From: Spiroplasma poulsonii
GTDB lineage: Bacteria; Bacillota_I; Bacilli_A; Mycoplasmatales; Mycoplasmataceae
Reading direction: 5' to 3'
NCBI RefSeq assembly: GCF_009866525.1
Contig: NZ_CM020866.1
Span: forward strand, 156,586 to 194,470
Length of the DNA stretch: 37,885 bases
Both the position numbers and the translations under genes were made by a program. The stretch's first letter is position 1. Every line of letters begins with the position of its first letter. The notes under the pieces are model-generated. The model was not told where the DNA came from. It ran no database searches and worked only from the letters and a program-made list of their open reading frames with translations. This document shows, piece after piece, positions 1 to 9,005 of this stretch.

Positions 1-624
1 GTTTTCATTTAGAAAAAACATATACAAAAGGACAAGTTAACCGTGATAAAGGTTATAATTTTACTAATGTAAGTGGTTTAATTATTAATAAACAAGTATG
101 AGCATATCCAATTAATATGGATACTATTCAACAAGTTTTAGATAATGATACTGCTAACCCTAAATGAATTGGTAAAGTACAATATGCAACACAACAATTT
201 TATATCCAAAAAATGTAAAATTATTTTAGAAAAAGAACCAACAATTGAAGAAAGAACAGCAGCTTACAATAATTTAAATAAAACATTTAGAGTACCAGTT
301 GATTATGTAATTAATGAACCAACAACAAATAAAATTGATATTAGTAAAATTAATAAATTAGATAAACCAACTATTCATGTCACAGACCCAACAAAAGCAA
401 CAATCGAACAATTAAAACCACAATTTAAAGCTGTCGTTTTAAAAGCAGTAAAAGCGGTAGATAGTTCTTTAACTGAAAATGATTATGATTACTTTATTGA
501 AAGTAAGGGTGAAGATTGACCAATTGATATTACAAATGATAAAGCAATTTCAGTTCAGATTGAGGGTAAAAACAACGCTACTGGTCAAACAAATCCAATT
601 GATGTCGTAATTAAAAATACTTAA
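1..624 (+). pseudogene. 3' part of a phage protein with a spiralin-like C-terminal domain, frameshifted
   Basis: The gene enters from the left edge. It is open from base 3 with TGA read as Trp, stops at TAA 216-218, and continues without a break in the frame that ends at TAA 622-624. Adding one A to the A-run near 206-212 would join the two parts, so a one-base deletion (mutation or sequencing error) is the simplest reading. The last 85 or so residues (from about 360) resemble a spiralin repeat: a stretch like VLKAVKAVDSSLTENDYDY followed by alternating beta-type sequence. Spiralin is the main Spiroplasma surface lipoprotein. I infer a virion or surface protein of the DUF3688 type found in Spiroplasma phages, but the N-terminus is outside the window, so the family name is tentative. 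Confidence 0.6.
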
Positions 625-630
625 TAAACA

Positions 631-1548
631 ATGAACTTATTAATATTACGAATTTTAACTTTATTAGCAGAGAATTTAGGTAATAAATCAATAATAAATA
701 AATTTGTTAATTTAATTAATAAGGTTAACAAATTTGCTTCATATTATTCTAATCCGCTACAAAAAATTACAAATAAGATTGAAGATATTTATCAGTGGTT
801 AAATCCATTTACTTATTTAGATTTAATTAAAAAGGGTCATAAAAGAGAAATTCAACAAATATTAAGTCAATTAGAAAAAGATAATAATATTAAAAATAGA
901 GAACAATTTAAAAAAGAAAATTATCTAAATACTAATTGACAACCTTTAAATAGTAGTTGACTTGATAGTGGTATGTTTAATATTACAAATAAATTAACTT
1001 TAACAGGTAATTTAACTATTTTAATATATACAAAAACAGCAAAACACCCGAAGTTTTATGGTCCCTATGTTTATCCTAGTGTTCCAGTTGAAATTTGAAA
1101 ATTATTAAGTAATGCCGTTTCTAATGCGGGTACTTTATTTTGACGTTATTGATTAAGAAAATGATTACCTAGTCATTTAAGAAATTATATTAAAAAAAGA
1201 CTGCCAAGAGGATTAAAAGAAAAATATCCCAAAGGAACTACTAAATTAACATTACCAACAGTTCAAAAATTACAACAAATTAAAAAGTTTATTAATAATT
1301 TAAAGATTGGCCATTTTAATTTTAATTTTGCTGGTGAAATTAATAATAAAAAATGGTATCGAGAACGAAAAAGTGATGTTAAAAATATTAAGAATTTATA
1401 TAAATCACCAGTTAAAAATATGTTTTACAAAACTAATCAAACTATCAAAACAATTAAGAAAACAAAAACAAGAGTTAATAGTTATAAGCCAAGTAATTTA
1501 AAAAATAAATATCGTAATCAATTAAGAGGTGTTTTATATGGAAAATAA
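631..1548 (+). CDS. Phage protein with KTSC-like segment (305 aa)
   Basis: The frame is open with five or more TGA Trp codons and starts at ATG 631, six bases after the preceding stop. The first 90 residues are helical and lysine-rich. A central segment (residues about 125-185) reads like a KTSC domain: a Lys-Thr pair, a short Tyr-Gly-Pro-Tyr-Val-Tyr stretch, a Val-Pro, then an Asn-Ala plus Gly-x-x-Phe-Trp helix. KTSC domains are small domains of unknown function, common in phage proteins. The C-terminus is strongly basic, which fits nucleic-acid or virion contact. The next gene begins inside its last 11 bases, implying translational coupling. Structural role is inferred from context. Confidence 0.7.
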
Positions 1549-2740
1549 TTTAAGTAATTTGTTATTTATAACAGTTGAAGATGTGAAAGAAAGTAAACTT
1601 TGACAACCTATTAATGATAGAAAGCAATCTGCTTGTAATGATAACTTAATTTATAATGCTATTTTAAAAACTAGTTTATGAATGGATAGATTATCAGGTG
1701 GGACAATTTCAGATAAAATTAATAAAAAAGATTTGTTTCCTTGAGTAAAAAAAGATAATACTGGTTTAATTGAATATGATAAATGATTAAGTTATATTCA
1801 ATCGGCTTGTTTATTAGCAGTTATAAATTGATATTTACCAAAAGGAGTTAATGATTTAACTGGTAGTGCTTCATTTTCACAAGGTGGTGTAGCATATTCA
1901 CAAACTAATGACCCAGAAGCAAATGAAAATATTACTCGTGATGTTAAAAATGCTTTAAAATTAGCAGGTGAAATAATTGATATTATATCTAGTAAAACGG
2001 TATCTAGACCGTATAATTATCATTTAGGAAACTATTCTCATCCATGAGAAGAAGAATATAAATATATTACTAAAAAAACATTTTATCCAACATTATTATT
2101 TTGATTAAAAGAGCGATTGCAAACAGATGGTTCAATAAATATTACTTATCCAATTATTAATGATTTTTCTAAAATTGATTATAATGAATATATTAAATTA
2201 ATAGTTCCATTTGATAATAACACGATTTATTATGAAGATAATGTCTGAAAAGCAAAACAAAGTGGTGATATTCCATCATATGGTATTAAAGATAGTGATT
2301 TAAATAAAGATTATATTGATAAGCAAGATGATAAATATATTGTAAAAACATCACAAGATATTATTCTTAAACAAGATAAATTAGTAAGTGGGGAAAATAT
2401 TAAAACTATTAATGGTAATTCATTATTAGGTAATGGTGATATTTCTATTAGTGTTGGTAATGATTGAGAATTTGTAGATACTAGTGATTTTAAACCAGCA
2501 ACTGAATATCAAATTAAAGATTTTGATAGTTCTAAATTTAAATATAAAATATGATGTCAATTTTCAATTTTACCATATATGTTTGTAGAAACTTTTAAAG
2601 ATTTTGATATTGGTTGTGGAATTGTTGTATCATATAGTAAAGGTGTTTCAGGTTGGTATATTGACACAAATGGTCTTATTAGTTCTTATGATAATGTAAA
2701 TATAGGTAATTTAAAAATTGAAAGAAAATTGGTGAGTTAA
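1538..2740 (+). CDS. Phage protein with tail-fibre-type IKTINGxSLLGxG motif (400 aa)
   Basis: Read with TGA as Trp this is an uninterrupted 400-codon gene. Around residues 288-306 it carries KTINGNSLLGNGDIS, a motif common in phage tail fibres, receptor-binding proteins and baseplate proteins, where it marks the switch into the distal receptor-binding part. The N-terminal 150 residues contain several Trp codons and a Ser/Gly-rich turn; the C-terminal 100 residues after the motif are beta-rich, as expected for a binding tip. It overlaps the previous gene by 11 bases and precedes the next by two. I infer a minor virion protein involved in attachment. No full-length family is recognised with certainty. 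Confidence 0.7.
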
Positions 2741-2742
2741 TT

Positions 2743-3375
2743 ATGAAGCAAGATAAAACAACTTGATTAAAGGGGGCGTTACCTTGAAATTGATTTAAAA
2801 AAGACCCTATTCCAACTTATAATTGAACTCATAAAGATATTAGAGAATGAGAAAGAAAATATAAAATTCGTAGTTGAGTAGTTAGTTTTTATACATTGAT
2901 ATTTTTAGCATTAAATTGTTGGTTAGAATATGGAATGATTAATGCAATTAAAGATGATATTAATTGATATAATTATGGTCAATATTGAGGTAATGGCATT
3001 GCTATTTTATTAACACCTTTATTTACGTATGGAATTCAGGGCATATTTGTTGCTAGTAGTAAACCAAAAGTAGATATGAAAATTGATATACCAAGATTAA
3101 AAATATCTAAAATGGGATTAGTATTTACAATATTACCTTTAATTACTTTAATAATTTCTTTAATTATCATTTGAATTGATAAATCAAAATGAAAAAAAGA
3201 CCATTTAAGACATTGTTTAGATTGTCGGATTAATCCGCGTGTTATTCAACCAAGATTAGCAAAACAATGAAATAATTTAGATGGCATAACAGAAGAAATA
3301 TTTAAAAATATACAAAATGAAAATATTAAAAAACAAAAACAAGAAGAAAATAACAAAGAATTAAATTTAAAATAG
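2743..3375 (+). CDS. Phage multi-pass membrane protein (210 aa)
   Basis: ATG 2743 lies two bases after the upstream stop. The protein has about a dozen TGA-coded Trp residues, mostly in its first 60 residues. Three hydrophobic stretches are visible: about residues 47-62, 82-105 and 125-148. After the last one comes a Cys-Leu-Asp-Cys pair and a charged, Lys/Gln-rich tail of about 40 residues. Position in a phage structural block suggests a membrane-anchored virion or assembly protein, but no family is recognised. Confidence 0.65.
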
Positions 3376-3418
3376 ACTATATATAGGGGCGGTTGATATT
3401 TTTGGGTGGTTATATAGT
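3376..3418 (+). repeat. Stem-loop with G-rich loop between phage genes
   Basis: ACTATATA at 3376-3383 pairs with TATATAGT at 3411-3418. The loop is unusually G-rich for this genome (GGGG, GG, GGG and GG runs). It begins right after the stop of the preceding gene and lies 30-75 bases before the starts proposed for the next. It lacks a T-run, so a simple terminator is unlikely; an RNA or single-stranded DNA structure is possible. Confidence 0.4.
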
Positions 3419-3494
3419 TTAATTTATAAATTATTTTGTTCTGAAAGGATAGATGGCCACTGTTTTAGTAAGAATAAGAAAGGAATTAAATAAA

Positions 3495-3782
3495 ATGAAT
3501 GAAACATTAATGATTGCTTTACTTGTGTTAGCGGGTGCGGGTGGAATGGGTAGTCTTGGTATTCTAGGATTATCTGCTAAAAAAATTAAAAAATATAAAG
3601 CAGAAATCAGAGAATTAAGAACTGCTGTTATTGCCCACGAAAAACATTTACGAGGACCTGATTATGCAACAGAATTAGCATTAAAAACAGGTCAAATTAA
3701 AAATGTTAAAAAACAAGTTAAAGTTAATGATAAAAAACAAGCACAAAAAGATGCCATTAGACAATTAACAAATAATATTTAA
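3495..3782 (+). CDS. Small phage membrane protein, Gly-rich N-terminus and basic helical tail
   Basis: From ATG 3495 the product is 95 residues: a hydrophobic Gly-rich segment (about residues 5-27), then a long basic helix. I choose this start because AGAAAGGA lies about 10 bases upstream and because the hydrophobic segment then sits at the N-terminus. An in-frame ATG at 3453 would add 14 residues but has only two or three bases between its purine-rich site and the codon. It is the last gene before a strong terminator. Hydrophobic N-terminus plus basic C-terminus resembles minor capsid proteins of filamentous phages, but that is only an analogy. Confidence 0.6.
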   Translation: MNETLMIALLVLAGAGGMGSLGILGLSAKKIKKYKAEIRELRTAVIAHEKHLRGPDYATELALKTGQIKNVKKQVKVNDKKQAQKDAIRQLTNNI

Positions 3783-3815
3783 AAAAATAACCTTAATTGG
3801 TTATTTTTTATTTTT
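3781..3815 (+). terminator. Rho-independent terminator, end of plus-strand phage genes
   Basis: AAAATAACC and GGTTATTTT form a perfect stem around a TTAATT loop and are followed by T-rich sequence. It separates the plus-strand set from the minus-strand recombination genes that end at 3808, and can act in both directions because of the A-run on its left side. Confidence 0.8.
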
Positions 3816-3984
3816 CTTTATTGTGTGTTATATAAAAGTTTATAAGATATTCAATTCGTTGCGAATAAGTATTAAAATTTAATTCATTTCAAACTTGTTC
3901 TTCATTTTCATTTAAGTAAACATTTATATTCCGAATTTTACAAGAATAATATTTTCCTGTTTTTTGATTATATGAATGTTTCAT
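3808..3984 (-). CDS. Small ribbon-helix-helix-like protein (58 aa)
   Basis: The gene starts at ATG 3984, four bases beyond the stop of the RuvC-like gene, and has one TGA Trp codon. After about 18 residues there is a short beta-type strand (INVYL), then two helices (ENEEQVWNEL and SQRIEYLINFYI), the order seen in Arc/MetJ-type ribbon-helix-helix DNA-binding proteins. Phages often encode such regulators. The fold is inferred from this pattern alone; without a profile search the call is tentative. Confidence 0.5.
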
Positions 3985-3987
3985 AAA

Positions 3988-4488
3988 TTAACTTTCATAA
4001 TTAGCAATAATAATTGCATCTCGTAAATGATTACTTATTTTTTCATTATTATATTTTCAACTTTTACCATATTGATAAGTTAAATTAACATCTTTTTCAT
4101 ATTTTCATATATAACCATCATTATATTTACTTAAATTTTCCATATTTTTAACAACTGATTTTGTATGTTTTGGTGAAATAGTAGCAATATATCCTTGCGT
4201 TTCTAATGAACCTAATAATTTCAATAAATCATCTCTATCTTTTGAGCCATTGGCATTTGTATATAAACAATTTTCTATAAAAATTAAATATTCTAGTTTA
4301 TGATTATTTGATAATATTTTCCCAAATAGTTTTTCATTTTTCAAATAATTTATAATAAATTCATAATGTTCTTTTCAGCCTTTATTTGTAAATTCTTGTT
4401 TATCTATTAATTTATTATTTTTATAAACAACAATAGCCGTAGTACCAGTTCCTGATGGGTCAATACCTATTTTTATCAATTGGCTCAT
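3988..4488 (-). CDS. RuvC-like Holliday junction resolvase (166 aa)
   Basis: The protein has the layout of a RuvC/RNase H-fold endonuclease. It starts with an IKIGIDPSGTG strand that places the first catalytic acid at Asp10, has a second acid at Glu72 in LIFIEN, and ends with NHLRDAIIIA, which supplies the last acid, Asp157, with His154 nearby, as in RuvC. Length (166) fits the family. Such enzymes cut four-way DNA junctions. It overlaps the end of the recT gene by 16 bases, so the two are probably translated together and act on the same recombination intermediates. A free-standing phage RuvC beside RecT is known from tailed phages; here it lies in a plectrovirus-like setting. Confidence 0.8.
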
Positions 4489-5402
4489 TCTTCATCATTG
4501 TTATTATTAACTACTGGTACTACATTTGATATATCTTCTTCTTTAACTACATTATAGTTTATGTCCACTATTTCATCATTAGGTGGGGTATTATAATTTA
4601 AATTTATATTATTTGATAAAGTTTCATCGTTAATATGCCCATTATTTTGGATGAAAGTAGCATCATTATCAATATAAATCTTTTCATCATTAGTTGTAAT
4701 AACTGCTTGATCTGATTTATATGCTTGTTGTAATTCAACTGACATAATACCTCATTTTCTTAATAATGATGTTAATACTGTTTTAAGGGCCATTTCATCA
4801 AAACTAGCAATATAAAATGATTTATTTTTAGCATAAGTTTTAGAATATTTCATAAAATGATTTTCCATTTGCTCTTTTGTCATATATAAAGTTTTTTCAA
4901 AACCATTAACCATTTTAAAATATGCTACATAACCTATAATTGATAATTTTTCTCGTTCATCTTCATTTTGATTTCAATTAAAAGCAGTACCTTTTAAACG
5001 ATCATAATTTATTAATTCATTTGCTCTAACATCTGATACTGACATATCTAAATATTGGCCACTTCTTTGGGCTAATTGAATATAACCTTTATAACCCATT
5101 TGAAATTGGGCTTGATTAATTCATTCTTGGATTTCACGACCATTAATAATTCTTGTTATTTTTGTATTATATGGTACTACATAAGCATAACCGAATTGTT
5201 TTTCCATTGGTAAATTTAATAAAACACCTTGATAACAAGCAGTCATAATTGTTTTTGGATCTGCTTTTTGTAATAATTCATTACTATTTGATATTGCAAT
5301 TATATTACTTTTAAATCTTGCAATTTCATTTTCATTAGAAAATTTACTTTTTATTCAATCAGTTACCTTATCTGTTCTTAAAAATTCTACAATATTTGTC
5401 AT
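4473..5402 (-). CDS. recT: RecT-family single-strand annealing protein (309 aa)
   Basis: Read with TGA as Trp this is one gene. The RecT signature is clear: an ACYQGVLLNLP segment (about residues 55-65), a VVPYNT stretch, a GYKGYIQLAQRSG segment (103-115) and a MALKTVLTSLLRKWGIMS helix (204-221). The C-terminal 80 residues are acidic and Asn-rich, typical of low-complexity tails in this family. RecT binds single-stranded DNA and pairs complementary strands during phage recombination and replication. The start at 5402 has GGAGAA eight bases upstream. No exonuclease partner (RecE or YqaJ type) is visible next to it. Confidence 0.92.
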
Positions 5403-5403
5403 G

Positions 5404-6105
5404 TTATTTTTCTCCTTTATTTATTTTAAAATTAATACCTTTAACCCCAATTAAATTAATATCTTTATTACTATCTCATTGATCTTTAATTTCATTTTTA
5501 ACAATTTGTTCATCAACAGTTAAATAATTTTTAATAAGATTAATAAGTTCTAATTTATCAGCATTTTGTAAAAAATCATCATTAATACCAATAACCTCAA
5601 TATCTTTAATTAATAATTTTTCTTTCCGAAAATTACTAGTAATAATTTTTAATTCTTGTTCTTGTTTTGCTATACTTTTAATTTCTAAAAATTGCTCTTT
5701 TTTATGAGTTTCAATAATTTTATTTTGTTTTTGAAATTGAATATTAATGACACTATTTTTTAAAGAATCATGATTATTCTTAATATTATTTTCTAAATTT
5801 AAAATATCTTTTCTAATAAAATTTAATTCATCTTTAAAAGATTTTATTATTTCTAATGGTTCTCTAAAAATATAATCAATTTTTGAAACTACTAATTTTA
5901 AATCTTTTAGTGATTGTGATTTATATTCTCCATTTATTAATCAAGCTTGTTGTCGATATATAAATTCTGCTAATTCTTGTCCATTTTCATCAATTCACTT
6001 TTTAATTGTTAATGCTTTTAAGCTTAATTCTTTAAAATTATTTCCTTTTAAATAAAACGGATAAGTAATATTTTTAACTTCATTATTTAATTTTAAATCT
6101 TCCAT
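5404..6105 (-). CDS. Coiled-coil phage protein beside recT, possibly DUF1351-like (233 aa)
   Basis: The stop lies one base from the recT start, so the two are coupled. The N-terminus (NNFKELSLKALTIKKWID) resembles the beginning of DUF1351-type proteins, and residues about 80-165 form a long charged helix, again like that family. DUF1351 proteins are often found immediately before recombinases in phages of Gram-positive bacteria, where they may help load or support recombination. The match is by layout and position, not by a clear motif, so only the coiled coil and the location are certain. Confidence 0.6.
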
Positions 6106-6107
6106 AA

Positions 6108-6245
6108 TTAAATTTCCTCTAATTCCATTTCATTAATTAAATTATCAATATATTCATAAGCACTTTCTTCTGAATAACATTCATCTAATGCTAAATTAAA
6201 TAAATCTTCTTCTGTATAAACATAACCATTTTCATCTTTTCACAT
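6108..6245 (-). CDS. Small acidic phage protein (45 aa)
   Basis: ATG 6245 is followed at once by a TGA Trp codon and preceded by AAGGAGAT, a strong ribosome binding site. The product is very acidic with one predicted helix pair. It is two bases from the next gene in the recT set. Function unknown; small acidic proteins of this kind often bind host or phage enzymes. Confidence 0.6.
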
Positions 6246-6247
6246 AA

Positions 6248-6436
6248 TTATTTATCTCCTTGTCATTTAATATTGCTATCTTCTAAATCAATAATAGTTG
6301 TTAATCAATGATTTTCATTTTCAACATTAGCAGTAATCCTCGCTTCTTCTAATGTATAAAAAAAATCTGTTTTAAAAATAGTTGTTTTATCAAACAAATT
6401 ATTATATTTCATTATTAATACGTATCTTTTATTCAT
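6248..6436 (-). CDS. Small phage protein of unknown function (62 aa)
   Basis: A GGAGGAATTAAATT site lies before ATG 6436, and the stop is two bases from the following gene. The sequence alternates strand-like and helical parts (RYVLIMKYNN, then a Thr-Leu-Glu-Glu-Ala helix, then a second strand with Trp from TGA), a pattern seen in small alpha/beta phage proteins. No family is recognised. Confidence 0.6.
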
Positions 6437-6449
6437 AATTTAATTCCTC

Positions 6450-6608
6450 CTAATTTTGTTTCCCCAATGCTCAATGTTCATCAGTCATATCTTAAAATGA
6501 TACTGAATAACTTTTAAACATTAATTCTTGTAATTTGTTTTCTTGATTGCATTTTGAGCAATATCCTCAATATTTTTGTTTAAGACAAATTTTATTTAAC
6601 TTTTTCAT
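6450..6608 (-). pseudogene. Small zinc-ribbon-like phage gene with an in-frame stop
   Basis: A TAGGAGGTAAAT site precedes ATG 6608. The first 38 residues include a Cys-x-x-Cys pair (YCSKC) and end at TAA 6494-6492. Reading on in the same frame gives 13 further codons, including an ATG two codons after the TAA, to TAG at 6452-6450, just before the ribosome binding site of the next gene. The open frame beyond the stop suggests either an intact 38-residue protein or a longer one cut by a nonsense change. Only one Cys pair is present, so a complete zinc finger would need dimerisation. Confidence 0.5.
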
Positions 6609-7126
6609 ATTTACCTCCTAAATTATTTTTCCTATTTTTTAACTCGCTGGCACTCACTACCAAGTGAAAGTGCCAAAGCGAGAATTAGTTATATAAGTAT
6701 TGTATTTATCTATTTTATTTACTACGCCATCCGCTTCGCTGTGGGTGAGCGGTGGCGGTATGTTGTTAGTTAAATAATCGACAGTTGTTTTTTGTTTTTG
6801 TAGCCAGAGAGTTTTCTCTCTCTTCACCCGCACCATTTCAGGTCAAAGCGTTCAGTTTTTAAAATAAATCTACTTGCACCTTGAAGAGCCTAATGCTGAC
6901 TTTGTGGTTTTTAAACCGCTGTCACTTCTAAGAAGTAATATCTATCGCAAATTTATTTATAAAGTGACCATCTCTTTTGTTTATTGTGGTTCGATGTTGA
7001 CCGCGCACTTATCACCACTATCGCTTGTTAAAGCGTCTATTATTTCCGGACTGATTACCGCTGTGCTAGACCGCCTCCTGTGGAATAAAAACACTTAGTT
7101 ATTTAAAATAACCGTTCCACTCTGCA
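6609..7126. other. GC-rich intergenic region with three stem-loops, candidate phage origin
   Basis: This 500-base stretch is clearly richer in G and C than its surroundings. It holds three stem-loops: 6643-6682 (CTCGCT-GGCACT against AGTGCC-AGCGAG with an inner CAC/GTG pair), 6723-6760 (a CGCC..CCGCT arm against AGCGG-TGGCG) and 6806-6821 (AGAGAG-TTTT-CTCTCT). Filamentous phages keep their replication origins and packaging signal in such structured intergenic DNA. The only plausible gene is the doubtful one at 6874. Confidence 0.5.
6874..7098 (+). CDS. Doubtful small membrane protein in the GC-rich region (74 aa)
   Basis: The frame is open from a TTG codon at 6874 to TAG 7098, with a stop just upstream at 6865, no ATG and no ribosome binding site. 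The C-terminal 30 residues are hydrophobic enough for one membrane helix. Its Trp is coded by TGG rather than TGA and its GC content is high, unlike neighbouring phage genes. It may be a chance open frame in structured non-coding DNA, or an imported gene. Confidence 0.25.
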   Translation: MHLEEPNADFVVFKPLSLLRSNIYRKFIYKVTISFVYCGSMLTAHLSPLSLVKASIISGLITAVLDRLLWNKNT

Positions 7127-7366
7127 TTAAGTTGTTTTATAAAATCAAAGTTTTAAAAAACCAGTTTTATAATCAAAGATAATTTTTGAATTTTCTAAAC
7201 GTTTATAAAACCACTCTTGGTTTTTATCTTTTGTATGATTTAATAAATTTTTATGTTTTTCACAAGTTCATAAAACTTTATTTGATAAAAATTCTTTGGT
7301 AATGAATGATATTGATTTATAGCAATCAATAACATCACATATTTTTTGTTGTTTATTAATTTCCAT
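7127..7366 (-). CDS. Small phage protein, unknown function (79 aa)
   Basis: AAGGAG lies seven bases before ATG 7366. The product has TGA Trp codons, a Cys-Asp-Val-Ile-Asp-Cys stretch near the N-terminus and a basic middle. It is the first gene of the minus-strand set that leads into recT, but is separated from the rest by the structured region 6609-7126. No family recognised. Confidence 0.6.
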
Positions 7367-7608
7367 TACTTACTCCTTCTTTTATTAAGTTTTTTTATTT
7401 ATTAACAAACTAATTAACTGAAACAAAGAAAAGACAACACCTTAAATTAGGAGAAAAAACAGGTACACTTTGTAAAAATTTCTAAGATATTTATAAATGT
7501 GTAAACAACTTAAAGAGGGTATCAGAAAGTTGTGTAAAAAGTTTCTATTTTAAGAATTTAAGATGCTGTCCTTTCTCTGAATCAATTAATAATTTTGGTT
7601 TTACAAAT
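7367..7608. other. Intergenic region between two minus-strand phage gene sets
   Basis: No gene of convincing length is visible. Two related sequences, ACTTTGTAAAAATTTCTAAG (7469-7488) and the similar GTTGTGTAAAAAGTTTCTA (about 7529-7547), form an imperfect direct repeat that could be a protein-binding or promoter element for the gene starting at 7366. Nothing more can be said from sequence. Confidence 0.3.
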
Positions 7609-7634
7609 AAAAAAACCATTTTAGTAAATGGTTT
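7609..7634 (-). terminator. Terminator after the virion block
   Basis: On the minus strand AAACCATTT pairs with AAATGGTTT around a short loop, followed by a run of T. It overlaps the stop of the gene at 7633 and closes the minus-strand set that begins near 12,036. Confidence 0.8.
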
Positions 7635-8064
7635 AATTTATTATTCTTATTCAATTTCCGAGTTTTTTTCCAAAACCCCAATATTTTTTATACGACCTAT
7701 ATTTAGCATAAGTATCTCAATTTTTATATAAATCCATAAACTCATCACTAGGCTTATCAAATGAAATCCCAGTTGAATAACTATCCTTTAAAAAGTCTAA
7801 ATATCATTTATCATTATAAGTTAATGTTTGTAATGTTTTTAAAGTTGGGTTAATAAAATAATTTGTTTCTGACCAGTTTTCAAAAAAACTACTGCGTAAA
7901 AACATTGTATTAATAAAATCAGTTTCATTCATTCCCGTTGTTTGTTGATTAACAGTATAATTCTGCTGATTTAAGGGTTTAAATGCTGTTAAAGTAATAA
8001 ATGGAATAATTAAACCTAAAATACCTAAAATAGATATCGCAAATAAAGATAATGACTTACGCAT
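7633..8064 (-). CDS. Phage protein with N-terminal membrane anchor (143 aa)
   Basis: The first 28 residues form a hydrophobic segment after MRKS, which may be a signal anchor; the rest is polar with many aromatic residues and four TGA Trp codons. It overlaps the upstream gene by eight bases and is the last gene before the terminator. In filamentous phages such one-anchor proteins are minor virion proteins, but no specific family is recognised. Confidence 0.65.
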
Positions 8065-8359
8065 TATTCTTTACCACCTTATTTTTTTTATTTTCTTTTA
8101 TTAATTTAATAATTTGATTAAATAAATAACCATAAAAATAATGAATTACTAAAATATATCATAATATATCAAATCATAAACCATAAATTATATAACCATT
8201 TATACCAGCATATTTCTCTTTTAATTCATCAATAGTTGAAACTGTATCTAATACACATATAAGGGTTAACAAAAAACTTATAACAAGATACAAAATTAAA
8301 TCAACCCAAGAAATAAATAAACCATTTTCTTTTTGTTTCTTTTCATTTTTATTATCCAT
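8057..8359 (-). CDS. Phage membrane protein, two segments (100 aa)
   Basis: ATG 8359 starts a short charged N-terminus, followed by hydrophobic residues about 15-38, a loop and a second hydrophobic region at about 60-80, then a Lys/Asn-rich tail. Trp codons are TGA. The end overlaps the next start by eight bases. Likely a virion or assembly membrane protein of the plectrovirus. Confidence 0.65.
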
Positions 8360-8370
8360 AAATTCAACTC

Positions 8371-8607
8371 CTAACTATATAATGTTTTTGAAACAATAAA
8401 ACCTAAAATATATAAACTTGATATTGTAAGCATTAACGGATGACTAAACAAAATTGCCATTTTACCAAATAAAGAAAGTAAAAAAGTATCTGAGTTATAT
8501 AAATCCATAATGATATTTTTTGCTGATGTTAATTGATTTATAATCACCGTAATAAAACCAGTACCAAAAATAGCGATTGCCGCAACCAATAAAACTAATC
8601 TAATCAT
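8371..8607 (-). CDS. Small phage membrane protein (78 aa)
   Basis: Two hydrophobic segments (about residues 3-25 and 53-74) flank a short polar middle. The start codon shares its first base with the stop of the preceding gene (TAATG), showing translational coupling. Size, hydrophobicity and place beside the coat and assembly genes fit a minor plectrovirus coat protein. Confidence 0.65.
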   Translation of the reverse strand: MIRLVLLVAAIAIFGTGFITVIINQLTSAKNIIMDLYNSDTFLLSLFGKMAILFSHPLMLTISSLYILGFIVSKTLYS

Positions 8608-9005
8608 TATTTATTCACTCTCCGATATCCTTGTTCTCTTGTTTTTGCTTGTTTTGCTAAACTTGATAATTGTTGTTTATTACGATTAATTTTAAACTGT
8701 TTATGCTCTTTAAAATGTTTTTGCATACCTTGTTTAGTATCGGATACTCCACGAGAAGTCGTAGAATAAATATTTGATACCCCCGTTTGTACTGTTGAAC
8801 CTAATTCGTTATATTGGGTTCTTGTTCCGTGAATAGCATAAATCGATAACTTAACAACCATAAAAAAGATAATAAAATAAGCAATTGTTGTATTTGTCAT
8901 TGGCAATTTAGTATTTCAAATTACATCAAAAATAAACAAAAATACATCAAAAATAAAACTAAAAATTTTATCTCAATTACTACTTTCTGATAATAAATTA
9001 ATCAT
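8607..9005 (-). CDS. Phage membrane protein with basic tail (132 aa)
   Basis: I start it at ATG 9005, not at the internal ATG 8906, because the frame is open through two TGA Trp codons and GGAAGTGG precedes 9005. The first 60 residues contain two hydrophobic stretches; the remaining 70 are polar and end in a Lys/Arg/Gln-rich region suited to contact with DNA. It overlaps the end of the Zot-like gene by eight bases. Likely a virion protein; no named family. Confidence 0.65.
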
